Positions 13,670 through 26,326 of a DNA stretch of 64,000 bases are shown one piece after another. Under the pieces are notes generated by a model. The model had not been told where the DNA came from, did no database searches, and saw only the letters and a list, made by a program, of their open reading frames with translations. The DNA is from Paralvinella palmiformis (Eukaryota; Annelida; Polychaeta; Terebellida; Alvinellidae). Each line of letters begins with the position of its first letter. Within the stretch, counting starts at the first letter, position 1. The position numbers were made by a program, and so were the translations under genes. The stretch lies in NCBI GenBank assembly GCA_025642065.1, contig JAODUP010000051.1, positions 634,001 through 698,000 of the forward strand, written 5' to 3'.

Positions 13670-13756
13670 ATGCATGTCTCAGCATTAAAAGTTGCTTCTC
13701 TAGATTCAGTAGATTTGGTACTCCGATGAATCGTCACACACACACACACACACACC
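13670..13756 (+). repeat. CA-tailed dispersed element, short copy
   Basis: The motif chain catgtctcagcattaaaag - cttctctagattcag - actccgatgaatcgt leads straight into (CA)n. The same order occurs at 17711, 18963, 20240, 43059 and 43349. Confidence 0.5.
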
Positions 13757-14123
13757 ACTATTCAGACTGGAATCATCCAGTATTCGACAGAGAGAGAGAG
13801 AGAGGAGTAAAATCTTTGATCACGACATAGTGACATGACAACGTTCAGTGGATTGTACGACTCGAACAGAAGTCCCGTGACTGTACAATGTCTCTCTCTA
13901 TTGGGAACATCACCCGCTCCCAGATCCATTACAGAGAGGATCCTCTGTTCAAGCCTTATCGTGAGACGGAACCTCTCCTTAGGTTGGCTTATGAAGTGAA
14001 CTACCTTTTGAAATTGGTTTATTTAAAGTGTTTTTTTGTCCATGTACACTACACTTCATACTGTCAATGTGGAGTACCCTGTGCTCTTGGACAAAGGTAT
14101 ATTTACACATGCGTTTACACGCG

Positions 14124-14186
<63 letters not shown>

Positions 14187-14538
14187 TTTTAGTAGTGTGA
14201 AATAAAGTACTGGCACAGAGAATCATGATTTCAAAGTCAAACTCTGGATGATGCCATGCCGAGAAATGTGTATTGTCTCACCAGTTTCTAATACGTGTAT
14301 GTATCTTTGAATGTATTTGTGTATGTATATGTGTGAGGGGTGGGCTTTATGAATTGATATTTCAATCTTTAGGTGTATGTATGCTTTAAGTTTAGCGGTG
14401 TGTGAAAAGGAACTAGCCCTGGCCCAGCAGTTATTTGGTTAATGTTGATCAATCAAACACAAATAGTAGCCGCTGTATATATGTACTACCAACTGATGAC
14501 CTCTTCTAGATGAAATAATATTAGTACTCGGTGCCAAT

Positions 14539-14540
<2 letters not shown>

Positions 14541-14583
<43 letters not shown>

Positions 14584-14594
14584 ACACACACACA
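14541..14594. repeat. (CA)n microsatellite
   Basis: An almost pure dinucleotide tract with one interruption (catacaca). It lies in the first 220 bp of the presumed intron after exon D. Confidence 0.95.
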
Positions 14595-14759
14595 AGAACT
14601 CTATACCCCTCCCTACCTATTATTAGAGTAATTACTTTTGTTCAAAATAACAAACTGATCCGATATCGTACTACATTGACATCACCGTCGGAGACAATGA
14701 CAACAACACACACATTTAGAACTGGTATTATTATACACGCATACAATAGTGGCAATTAC

Positions 14760-15318
14760 CTGAGGAGTCAACGGGTGCAACAGAACTGGCGGTACTCTCC
14801 GTCGTGCCATCTTCACATTTATGATGACAATTATCAGATAGTAATCCGCTATTCCCTAAATGATGTTCCCCCAGACCGTAGACACCTATCTGGTGCCTGT
14901 CATCCAGACGCTGATGCGCGACCTTCGCGACCTTGGAGAAGCCTTCCGACCTAGACTTCAGGCCATAGGCGACCACGCGACTGGACTGCGACCTGACCAG
15001 TTCGCTGTCCGACCGGATCCGAGCCGACCTACGGCCGCGGATCGTTCGCTGTCGCCGGAAGGTCGGGATCCGCTGGAAGACGTTGTCATCGTCCGGACCA
15101 GGAGATTCGTATCCAGGATCGCAGGACGGATCGCACGACTGTACCGGATCTTCCGGCGATTTCGCCGAAGTGTCTGTTCCGGCTTTCAACAGATCGTCGT
15201 ACGACTTGCCCCTCCGATCGAACGATGACGTCGCCGGTGACGTATCACATGACGTCATTAGGCCCGATGTCGTCCAACTAACTGACGATCGGCCGAGCGC
15301 GGCACAGGTGTGGGACAT
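14760..15318 (-). CDS. Candidate first coding exon D (186 codons, unknown N-terminus)
   Basis: ATG at 15318 opens a GC-rich frame to the donor CTCAG|GTAATT, 186 codons plus 1 nt (phase 1). Composition and lack of repeats make it look coding, unlike its neighbours. Visible features: SFDRRGKSYDDLLKAG (about residues 32-47), an acidic stretch ESPGPDDDN, then a basic block FQRIPTFRRQRTIRGRRSAR and RIRSDSELVRSQSS. I recognise no named domain. The antisense strand is also open for 122 codons, as often happens opposite GC-rich coding sequence. The phase-1 end matches both PDZ exon 5 and exon 23475. It could be a later alternative start of the RhoGEF-like gene or the first exon of a separate gene. 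Confidence 0.55.
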
Positions 15319-15800
15319 CGCCTCACGGTATACTCCCTGTCATCAGATGAGAAAACGACTGCTCCTCATGTCTACCGGCTGATCTTCCGGACATTGCTTC
15401 CTTAAAGCTGACGGTTCATAACACGGCTCGAGAATAGACGTACATATACTCTATAATCATTGATAAATACACAAATAATCACAAAACGGGAATCCATACG
15501 AAACGAAACACCTCAGCATCTTCACTCCCAACAACGAATAGCGACCGACGCCGTTAACGTCCTACTGTGTGTCTGACGCGCGGCGGCCAGTCGCCAAACA
15601 CACACATACACACACGGAGAATCGCAGGAGAGATCAAACTTCGTCTTTCTAGCACCGAACCCGCCGTGTCACAACACCCACCCACCCGTCGACGACGTCA
15701 GACATCGGCAAGTGCTCATTGCCCGTGTGCGTGTTTGTGTGTGTGCGTGTCGTCCGTCGTGAGCTGGTAAAAACCTTCGCGGCGACAGCAATTGATCCGA
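15319..15800 (-). promoter_or_regulatory. Possible CpG-rich promoter/5' leader of exon D
   Basis: Just upstream of the ATG at 15318 the sequence becomes rich in CG dinucleotides (for example gacgcgcggcgg, cgtcgacgacgtca) against an otherwise AT-rich background, up to about 15780. This is the expected side for a promoter. No TATA box was identified with confidence. Confidence 0.35.
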
Positions 15801-17710
15801 ATTGAAATCCAACTTAACCAAAGAATGGCACCCACCACTACCATCAACACATGCCGGCCATTAACGATTCCTATTAGCCGAGAGACCAGGAACACACCTA
15901 CCTACCTACGCACAGACACCAGGAGCGAGTAGGCTACAGGTGATCGGGGCCGTGTAAACACAGCCACACACACACACACACGCACGCACACTCTGCTGGT
16001 CGAGGTAGTCGTGCCAAATACATGATCCTATCAGGACCCATATTGCACTCAGCCACGACACTACCGCCACCGGCTCCACCAACCACCGGCTCCACCAACC
16101 ACCACCATTATCATCACCACCGGGACCGACTCCACGGGAGACCAGTAACGATAATCCCAACAACACCTTAGACTGGACGACGACGGGACCACCGACGAAC
16201 ACACAACCCTCTACGACATCAAACAGAAAATGTTAAAAAATGTCAAGTTTAAAACCTTTCCCGAAAACTACACACACACACACACACACACGAAGAGAGA
16301 GAGAGAGAGAGAGAATCATCTAGTTGCCATTCAGATCATTATAACATACTAATTGGGATGAAGTACATTCACTTGAGCAGTCTTCTTCTCCTGTTAATGT
16401 CTGACAATAACCTAAACAAAAACCTTATCGGACATCAAATAGGTCGGCAACTCACACACTTGAACACATACATACACATACATACACATACGTACAGACA
16501 GACAGACAGACAACTGGCAAAGTCCACCGGATGATAAATAACAAATCTTCGTCAGAGACAGAGGTGCCACCACCCCCCAGGCCGCAATAAAAGACAACGG
16601 TGTCAACAACAACAACAACAACAACAGCAGCAGCAGCAAACAAATTAAAAACAACATATAACAACCTGAAAGAGACCCGGATCGCTGCCAAAATCTGGAT
16701 TCGAATCCTTCCCCGGCATGCCCCCGCTGTATCTCCTGATGATTATTTCCAAATCCCTATCACCGAGAAATACGAAGTCATCTTCCTCTGATTGAGCCGA
16801 GCTACTTAACATAATGTTCATCGAACTATATACATTATGTATATATGTTTATAAATAAACACTTATACATATTACATTTGTGGCAGCGCATAAAGTCGCG
16901 TTGTGTTGGTCAATAGAGAGAGACGATTTCCGTCACATACAGAAACTATCTAACTAACCAACCGGCTAGGTGTGTGTGTGCGTGTGTATGAATGTGTGTA
17001 TATATGTATGTGTGCCGGTGCTGATAAAACCGGGCTTAGACTGCAAAACTGACGGGAATATTTCAGACAGACAAACAAACACACATACATACATAGATAG
17101 ACACACACAAACAAATATGCAGCTGAAAAGAACGTCAAAAGATTAAGGCGAAGAACCGCCTCTCTAAGGTGAACCCTCGGCGAAAACAAAACCAAAAATC
17201 GAGGTCCACAAAAACACATTAGAAACACTCGGGCCCTGCTCATCGACCATACCATCATGGTCGATGCTCTTCTTGATTTAAGAAACAAAAGCCATTTACA
17301 GTTGGCTAGAGAGCGTTTCTCATCCTGGTCTGTATGTGTCGGTGACGTGAAAACCGTCCATTTCGAGGGGAGAGATCCTGCTGGCCTGGTTGATGACGGC
17401 ATTGGTGCTATGACATCTCCGAACTGTCGTGAAACACCAACTGAGAAACAAACACACACACACACAGAGAGAGAGAAAGAGAGAGAGAGAGATGCTGGTT
17501 CTGTCAAACTGGACCAATGATCAGTGGCGCTCACAGACGACAGACCCGTAAGGTGTGATTTTTTTTTAATTTAAGAAGTTTGCTGACTTGACTGAAATTA
17601 CACCAAAATAAAGAAACTTGGTCACTTAACGCTGGATAACTTTTTTTTAAATCACCCCCTCTCTCTGCCTCTCTCACTCCTCTCTCTGTCCATTCACCCC
17701 CCTCTCTTAC

Positions 17711-17818
17711 TAGAGTGACGAGACTTCACGCGTCTCAGCATGAAAAATCGTGAATGTCTCCAGATGGACAATTCAGAAGTTGTATTAACGATCAGTGATT
17801 CTCTGTCCCATTGCCTTA

Positions 17819-17866
<48 letters not shown>
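17711..17866 (+). repeat. CA-tailed dispersed element with long (CA)n
   Basis: gagacttcacgcgtctcagc, then aatcgtgaatgtctccagatggacaattcagaa, then cagtgattctctgtcccattgccttat runs directly into about 45 bp of (CA)n. The opening gagacttcacgcgtctc can fold as a short hairpin. Confidence 0.6.
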
Positions 17867-18326
17867 CCGTCCGCACCACATCGAACCATCAAGTATTACG
17901 AACCAGCCAACAACACATTAGACCCACAGTTCACCTAATATAGAGTGTTTGAAGTAATCATAAACTATACTGATACAAATATCGTATATCCCACGTGTCT
18001 CCTGGTACCTTCTCTCCACAGCTTGGGTGTGTGGGTGTTTGGGTGTTGGGTGCGTGTGTGTGTCGCAACTTGCTGTATATGTTACAACGAGCAATTAGCT
18101 GGGTGGTGGTTCGAATTTCTTCACGCTGGATTGATATATTATGATAATTGGATAGCACGCATGACTTGTTGCTCGTGGACGGACGATGTTAGCCAGTTAT
18201 GTTGGCTAACATAATCTGGTCAAATAATTAATGACTTCGAACAATAAGGAATCGACCATAACGGTGCTCTAAAACTGGCCTGGACTTGTTAGTGTTGATT
18301 ACATCCATATGGTACGACGGACGGAC

Positions 18327-18363
<37 letters not shown>

Positions 18364-18520
18364 CACATATACACACAGACACTCACACATGCACGCAACC
18401 CCCCCCCCCCACACACACACCATATCAAATATTAGCAGAGGGAAGGGCGTTCTTTCTTTTTAAAATCAATTCCCTTGTCCGGTAAACAAACACACTCACT
18501 AATAAATAAACCATCAACGA

Positions 18521-18571
18521 AGTGGTCTGTCAAAGTCCTATGACACTGTCATAGGACTTTGACAGACCACT
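18521..18571. repeat. Perfect inverted repeat, 25-bp arms, 1-nt spacer
   Basis: The left arm 18521-18545 (agtggtctgtcaaag...) and the right arm 18547-18571 are exact reverse complements around a single C. No TIR-element or gene context is visible. It is either a real palindrome or a fold-back sequencing/assembly artefact. Confidence 0.95.
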
Positions 18572-18962
18572 TATTTTAATGCGTTGTCATAATGACAGTG
18601 CATTAAATGGTGTCATTCCTATAGACACACATCACAGTGTGTTACCTGGACTACTGGGACTCAGTGGGAGAAATGTACTAAAAGACTGGGATGGTAATAA
18701 TAAACAGTCATCCTCATATTATCTATATCTATCTTATCTATATATCTTGATGCAGTACACACATCTCTGTATTGAAGCGGGATTCGTTGAAGATGTCACG
18801 ATTTAATCGATCTCATCAGATCATTCTGATATTTGTTGGGGGGTGTTCTGTAATTGTTGGTGATGAGGCGAGCTGGGACTAGTGAAAACTGGATAAAGTA
18901 GAGTTAATGGTCTCATAAAACAGGTGGTCACGGAGACAGCTTAATTATGAGAGGCCCCCTCT

Positions 18963-19082
18963 CTCACACAGTGAGACATTACACGTCTCAGCACGAAAGG
19001 CTGCTTCTCTGGTTTCAGTCCCCTGATCAATCATCCATAGATTGTATTCAGGATTCTTTGTGCCAGTGCCTTATCCCACGCT
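18963..19082 (+). repeat. CA-tailed dispersed element without its CA tract
   Basis: gtgagacattacacgtctcagca - cttctctggtttcagtcccctgatcaatcatcc - tgtgccagtgccttatcc follows the order of the other copies but ends in cacgctc without an expanded (CA)n. Confidence 0.55.
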
Positions 19083-19839
19083 CAAGGTGTTCCAACAGAA
19101 CATCTACCATTCTCAACAAGCTACCCTCTTAACCACCCAAGTTAAACACCACACAAGAACAACAACCAAAAAAATCACGAGGGAAATCGGACAAAAAACC
19201 AAAAACATAATAAATTCTTCACTTCATTCCGAAATACTAATAAACAGAAACTTGATGATAAATGAAACACGAAGTAATCAAGACGGAATAAAAAAAAAAT
19301 TTCTTCATATGACCAGCCATCTGGTATTTGTGAATAACATGTCTTTTGACGCAGGTACTGTTGTAATGCACCGTGTGTATATACGCGCGCGCGCGCGCGC
19401 ACACAATCAAACCGACTGACCACAAAGGAGAAAAGGACGTTAAATATGTACCATCAGGAGTAGTGTTTATTTTTATGATTATCAGCCCACGATGATGATG
19501 AAATAATTGCGTCCATCCCTGCTTGGAGCCCTGCGAGAGGTCCTGCTTTGAATAGGCGCCCCCCCCCCCTTCTGTACAAATAGCACACCTACAGAGAGAC
19601 ACAGAGAGATAGAGAGAGCTGGCTGGACTTAGTGAAGACATTTCTTAAGCTAATACTAACTGTGACATCGGTAGGGGATGACATGTTAGTTAATAGGAGA
19701 GGCTTAATTAATAATGTACGCCACTGATTTGTTGACTCACCATAACAGTCTCTACCCAAAATTGGAGGTATTAAATAAATAAACATTGTGCTTCAAACAC
19801 GGACACCCCATTGGGATAAGGAGCAAACTGTTTGATGCG

Positions 19840-19880
19840 ACACACACGGACACACACAGAGAGAGATAGAGAGAGAGACT

Positions 19881-19923
<43 letters not shown>

Positions 19924-19935
19924 AGAGATAGAGAG

Positions 19936-19970
<35 letters not shown>

Positions 19971-19974
19971 CTCA

Positions 19975-20006
<32 letters not shown>

Positions 20007-20075
20007 AACTCACACTCAAAACACACACGGAGAGAGAGACTCACACACACACACATATACACACACACGGTGTTT
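19840..20075. repeat. Compound CA/GA microsatellite block
   Basis: About 235 bp of alternating (CA)n, (GA)n and gatagaga motifs with several switches of type. Frames across it (Cys/Val/Ser/Leu on minus, Thr/His/Arg/Glu on plus) are artefacts. Confidence 0.95.
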
Positions 20076-20239
20076 AGAATTTGGTCTACTAGCGCAGGTA
20101 CATGTGTGTATGAGTGCGTGTGTGTGTTGGATCTTATAAATTGGTACACGGTAACACCCATTTTTTTCTTCTATATATCGTTTAATTCTATTGTCATTAT
20201 ACTTCAAAGTTATCCATAACTAATTACAAAGGTCTCACC

Positions 20240-20352
20240 TCTGGATTTATTAGTCCCCCGATGAATCGTCTAGAGTTCGAATTCAAGATTACAGATAACG
20301 TATGCCATTACCTTATTTCGCTCTGCTAACACACACACACACACACACACAT
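20240..20352 (+). repeat. CA-tailed dispersed element
   Basis: tctggatttattagtcccccgatgaatcgtctagagttcgaattcaagattacagataacg, then tatgccattaccttatttcg and (CA)n. It carries the central part best preserved in the copy at 43059 (cagagtttgaattcacg). Confidence 0.55.
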
Positions 20353-20493
20353 ACATGCACACCCTATTACCCGTATACAACATAACACAACTATCTATTA
20401 CAAGATACCAAAATGTGACGCAAACTAAACCCATTACACTATGATAAACAAACAATATGACACAATTAATACACAGGTTAGCAACACGTTATA

Positions 20494-20528
<35 letters not shown>

Positions 20529-21279
20529 AGTGACACCGCTTACGAATGATAAACACACATATCGTATTCATACCACACACACACTTGCTTTCATAACTCC
20601 GCTTGCTACTTTGTTTCGTTTACAAACAACGAACCAGCCACTCCGGGACTTGAACAGCGACCACCACAGGTGGACATCACGACGAGTGCTAATTTCTTCC
20701 AATTAGCAGCGTTACCGGCACATAGTTTGTAAACATACCACGATAATACGACAATACCTCCCCGAGGCCACATTCCAAAAATACTACTACAAACTTATAT
20801 AGAGATACAGGGATCGGGTTCATCATCACCGGAAACAGTACCAGTGTAACTGGAAATGTATTCGCCGAACTTCTGTTACATCTAGAACTGATTGTCTAAA
20901 ATCCATTTTGGCGTCAAAATAACCTGAACCATTATCGCCTGCCTATAGGTCTTTCCTTGCCCAGGCCGTGTGCGATGCAATTTTTCTGTCTGCCTGCCCG
21001 CATGTCTGTCCACCTATCCGTCCATTAGCCTAGTTTATCCTCTCTCTACCTGTCCTGTCTACCCGACGCGTAGAGATATTGATGCAGATTAGCACCGTGT
21101 GACTCCAGACACAAGTGTCGCCTTGAAGGATGACACCGGACACCGAGATACTTGTAACTCACAAATGTCCGGCAAACATTCTCCACATAAGTAAATACCT
21201 CAACTAAACAGGCAATAAATAAACACATATATCAGTCAAGTAACAACAGGTACACATAGGACAAATAAACAACACCTGG

Positions 21280-21314
<35 letters not shown>

Positions 21315-22537
21315 GAAGCCACACACACACACACACACACACACAGCTCATATCATCACCAAACAAAAAGATCCATTAAAAACCAAACACAATACATAAA
21401 GAGTATTTTCTTATGGGTTCATCGTACTGGAGAACTCTTGGACCTAGAATACCGATATTACCCGGATGATGTTTAATAAATCAACTAAATGTTTCAGCGT
21501 CATCATCTCATTTCCATATCGAGTTACCTGGCAGTCTTACTGCCTGACATTATACGACGAAACACAACGCGTGCCAGGACGAAACAAACAAATCAAACAA
21601 TCACTTACTAATAATCATAGTAAAAAAAAATGTCTGAAAAATATTTTTACAAACGAAACATCCCAGTATCATCCTACCTTGAATGTTCTCTAGGCCTATT
21701 AACTGACGGAGCAGAGGAACAGAACAGTCTGGAGATTTTATCCAGACCTACGGTTATTATAATCCGTGTACTCTTAACCAGCTACTGCCTAGAAAAAGTT
21801 ATCGGCGAAGAAACCAATATTTTAGTATCGTTCATACAATCAGGCCCCGTTTCCTTTGTTTCTCGCACACAGTGCAGTAATTAGTACAAGCCGAAGTATG
21901 AGACGTGTGGGCTAGCTCGTCGTTTTTCAGACGGTAACTAGTCGGACCCGCAGTATCAACGAACGGACGGAACAGATTAGAAAACAAATTTTATACCGGC
22001 GCAGTCTGGATCGAGGGGAAGTCGGATTAACTCGTGAACCACGTACGTACCACGATGGGTTAACAAGTGCTAAATGCAATAGCCGTTAATTGCACTCACG
22101 CACAGCACTGTTTTAAATTCACTTTTAACTGGACACCATTTTTTAACCAGTGCTTTGCGATCACTAAATCTGACCAACATATTCAACATAGGCGTGGACG
22201 ACGCAACAGACACGAGAGCCTGCCTGCTCTCTCTCTCTCTCTCTCTCTCTCTCTAGCATGACAACAGACACATAAATATTATCATATCAGTCAGTGGAGT
22301 GTAAACAGGGATCTGAACTCATACAGACAGTTATCCAATCACAGAGCTTATGTAAATTATATCACGTTTCTTTATCGGGTAGTCAACAGATCTGTCAGAC
22401 AATTGTATTGATAAGCAATGACTTGCTATGTGTGAGAGTATGCCTATATTTGCATACTTATATGCATATGGCCAGCATGTGTGTATACGCTCGCGCGCGT
22501 GCATTTATATCTACATATATCTATGTTAATATTTGCA

Positions 22538-22542
<5 letters not shown>

Positions 22543-22581
<39 letters not shown>
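22543..22581. repeat. (TA)n microsatellite
   Basis: Almost pure TA tract in a purine/pyrimidine-alternating neighbourhood (gcgcgcgtgcatttat before, gcgcgtgcgtgcatgcgtgtgtgc after). Confidence 0.95.
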
Positions 22582-22584
<3 letters not shown>

Positions 22585-23405
22585 CAGTATATATATATGC
22601 GCGTGCGTGCATGCGTGTGTGCAAATATCCATGCATAAATGTGTGTATGCGTAAACATAATAAAGAAATGCACATACACACTCACAAGCATGCACACATA
22701 CATAACAGTAACACTGACATAATCAGGTCATTAGCTAGATACATGTTTACAAGTAAGAACAAGAGAATCAAGGGAAACATATGATTCTTCTCACTTAAAA
22801 AACCCAGACAATTACATTAGTGACATTATATAACTTAAAAGACCCAAAATACACTTCCCAGAGTCAGCCAGTTAACCCAACACTTGTCTAAATGTAAATA
22901 TATGCAGCAATAAAAATATTTTAGGGAAGTAAACCCCAGAAATATTTATAATAAATGGGATAAAAAACTTCTGATAATTTTCCATTAATGAAAGTTTGCA
23001 TAACTAGCTCAAATCCCCTCCCCCCTCCTCCACCACCGTTATAGCTTAATTGAGGAAGGGATGTGTGATATATTTCTAGGTGTAAGAGAATGAAGCTGGG
23101 TGAAAGAATGATATAAATACAGATGGTGACACCTAGTGAATGATGGCATAACTAAATCGCATACACCAGACGTCATACAGTGCCAGAGAAAAATTAGACT
23201 TCGATGGAATGCAAATACTTCGTTTTCTGCCTAATTTGCCCGGGTATTTTAATCACTTCAATAATTGAAAAGGTGTGGTGTAATAACATACACTTCTGTT
23301 TTTCTACTTCTAAGTACAGAATCACCGGATGATTTGTTAGAAATGATCGTCTAGCAGTATTTGCTGAAAATAAATCACACACACACACACACACACCGGA
23401 CTTAC

Positions 23406-23475
23406 CAACAGTTATGGTAGGCATTGAATATCTTCTGGATGCCTTTTTCGGCAAAGGAGGTTTCAAGTGGTTCAT
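23406..23475 (-). CDS. Possible short alternative first coding exon C
   Basis: ATG at 23475 (context acaacATGa) opens 23 codons, MNHLKPPLPKKASRRYSMPT then ITV, and ends at the strong donor TGTTG|GTAAGT in phase 1. The frame has a stop a few codons upstream with no AG acceptor in between, so as an internal exon it would not work; as a first exon it does. The peptide is basic and proline-rich, with RRYSMP, a basophilic-kinase and 14-3-3 mode-1-like site. Phase 1 equals the exit phase of PDZ exon 5, so it could feed the same downstream exon and give a PDZ-less isoform. That link is inference; it may begin another gene or be chance. Confidence 0.45.
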
Positions 23476-24407
23476 GTTGTCACAGATCACAGCGTAAACC
23501 AATCACAGATTTGATCACAATATATCCAGATCACAGACCGATCTACATCCATACATTGGTCGTTGTTCGGTTGTTTCGTAACACGGTCAAATCAATGTCT
23601 CCATTCACTATGCAGCACCAGAGTTAAGCGGGCTGTCATATCTTAGTATTATAGCTATATGTGCTGATATGTAAAATACTAAATGTTTCTCATCCAACAC
23701 ATTCTGTGCAAACAATGATCCCGACAAATGTACCAACCACCGAATGAAGAAAAAATGCTCTCTTCTGACGTTATGGCTAATGTACGCATCCAGGTATACA
23801 GAAGAGGCCGCCACCTTCACCCTACAGGTGATACACAATCCGGTTAAAACGCAGACCGACTGGGCATAAGAAAATCCATTTCCGTTAGAGTCGTTCTTCC
23901 ATCGGGCTGAACGAAAACCTGTCAAAACCCATTTTCTACGAATTCCACGCACAATTTATCTCTCTCCCCCTATCTCTCTCTGATGGTTAGAAAATAATTG
24001 TTTTAAGAACTGCATTTCTAGAGAATTAATGAAGCATGCACAGCGTTAGTGACAAAACTGTTGCTACCATGCGTGGCCACGGGATTGAAGATTGCAGAAA
24101 AGATGAATATTTCAGCCAGAAGAGGGCAGCACAATGAGGCATAGCCAGCTATTCCAGGAAACGCGTTTATTAACAACATCAAGTGTCATTAGTATTAACA
24201 CACGCAATCCAACTATAGACCACAATACGGGCAAAAATAGACAGAAAACATCATTCATTGAATGAAGGCACCAACTAATGTAGTTTAATCAGTCAATATA
24301 TGTCGTCATGGTAACTAGAATTAATAACATAAATCAATACCAGAAATCATAATGGATGCATTAAAATTAGGGAATCATTCGGGAAAACATTAGCCAAGGG
24401 CAGAAAT

Positions 24408-24424
24408 CTCTCTCTCTCTCTCTC

Positions 24425-24465
<41 letters not shown>
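24408..24465. repeat. (TC)n(TG)n(AG)n compound microsatellite
   Basis: A TC tract, a short TG tract and an AG tract follow one another. The TC and AG parts are mutually complementary and could form a hairpin with the TG part as loop. Confidence 0.9.
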
Positions 24466-24466
<1 letters not shown>

Positions 24467-24676
24467 GCATTAGGTATAGACCTACAAGGATACTGTAAAA
24501 AATATGTTAAATTATGGGATACTAAATATTAAGTGAATTAAACTTAAGGGTCTAAATTATTCATCTGAGTCATGCTATATTGGTGATGGTACAAATTCAT
24601 GGTAATGGTCGGTCTGGCTTAGTCGAGAAAATGTATGTGAACTGTAACTGGTTAAATGGTCACAGGCTATATTTGC

Positions 24677-24717
<41 letters not shown>

Positions 24718-26326
24718 ATATATCTGTTTCTTCTCTAGAAACTAATATTTCCTGAACTCATTATTAAGTCAACAAAAATGTGCATATGCATTAACAACAG
24801 GTATGTTCCAGTGTATGTGTGTGTGCATTTAATCATGCATATATACAAATAAACATGCATACCCATGCATGGACACATGGATTCGTGGGCATTGGAACCT
24901 GCGTGGGTAAAACCAAATGTCCACACCATACTTCGCCGATAGTCCCGAGAATGTCTATGTTCCACAAGCGTATATATATATATCCGATCGTGAAGCTAAG
25001 ACAGACAGACATCACTTTATGCCTGGATCTCTCGGCTCATTCTCCACCCGCGCGTGTCCGCTCTCAGTATCCAAATAATCTGCTCCACGACTGTTACCTG
25101 GTCGTCTCCGGCCTACCCCGCCCGCATCCAACAGATTTCGCCCAAGATACCCTTCGTCCCAGATATCGATGGGGCCAGTCAGTAGAAGCCTCCCAAACCC
25201 ACACAAAGCTGCACACACACACACACACACACACTAAGCTGGCTGGTTGGTTGGTTGGCCTACGAGAACATGATACACACTCGGTCCTACTTATATCAGA
25301 TGCTCAGCTGCCTTCCCGTGTACTAATTACCTCCAACGACAAAACTCGCCATCCAACTTCCCAGAATAAACCTCCAGCCAGCTTCCACACACACACACAC
25401 AAGCACTGATTCATCGTCTGCTCCAATCTATTACTCTTGGACAACAAGATCGACGAGAGGCCAGCCAATCAGTTCTTCTTCACACATTGTCCCGTCTCCT
25501 CAGCCTTCGGTTCTCAGAAGGTACCCAGTAGAACCGACGTCAGGCCGGTTTCTGACCGAAACGCAGTAAACTTCAGCGAACGCAAATAATTCTTGACCAA
25601 AAAACAACCCCCCCCCGCCATAAACACACAACAGGCCCGCAAAACGCTCTTATACAGACAATCTTGATCGTGTATTAAACGGATAAAAAGTTACGGAAGC
25701 TGCTAGCGTCATGAATACTTCAAGCATCCTGAAATATGGAGACCAGGATTAGGGATCGTGTTACCACAGACAACTATAAGGTCTATGATACACAAATGGT
25801 ATCAGGTTAGATGCATCTGGTACAGCTCTGATGAATGTTCAAGTGTTCCTGTTATAATTCAGTACCTATCTATAGCTGGATCTCGTACAGTAGAATCGTG
25901 CCCAGTTGTACACGTCCTGTATCCACACTGACTTAAAATACGCATATAACCTATACAGCAAATCACTACGCGTACTCTTAACTCGTACAATGACTCACCC
26001 AATAGGCATATTGTGTACCCTGAATAGCCAGATATGTGTACACTTCATCTACTGGCCCATCCAGTACAAAAATGTACACTGACTCATTCAGCTCACACTC
26101 AACACGTACGAAGAATCAGCGAACGATCAGCACGAATCCAGTACACTAGTAAAAGTGTACACTCATCCAGTAAGCAAGCTGCAATACAAATGCAGTACGT
26201 AAACTGTGTACACACACACACTTAGAGTGTCTGGATTATATATATATATATCAGTCCGATGCAGTTGTGTTAATCTGTGCTGTAGAACACATTATATATT
26301 AGACCAGTGTGCACTAACAGAGTAAT

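Larger units (their letters stand above)
13109..14759. other. Non-coding stretch left of exon D
   Basis: Mixed unique and repeat sequence. It includes a CA-tailed element (13670-13756), a (CG)n(CA)n tract at 14119-14184 and a (CA)n tract at 14541-14594. Frames at 13345-13830 and 13888-14205 run through CA repeats and show no conserved motif. This should be the start of the intron after exon D. Confidence 0.6.
15801..23405. other. Microsatellite-dense non-coding stretch
   Basis: Between exons D and C the sequence is dominated by CA/GA tracts (15965, 16270, 17453, 17820, 18330, 19840-20075, 20330, 20506), (TA)n at 21281-21312 and 22543-22581, CA-tailed elements, and a perfect palindrome at 18521-18571. 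A non-repetitive open frame at 17257-17440 (plus, MVDALLDLRNKSHLQLARER) overlaps an equally open minus frame; neither has a recognised family or convincing splice signals. No gene called. Confidence 0.6.

Noticed and set aside
14676..15382. Plus-strand frames opposite exon D (122 and 99 codons)
   Set aside because: They are GC-rich antisense shadows; the minus frame has the ATG-to-donor structure and the more protein-like composition.
19752..20161. Minus frames rich in Cys, Val, Ser and Leu that look like membrane proteins
   Set aside because: They are translations of CA/GA compound microsatellites.
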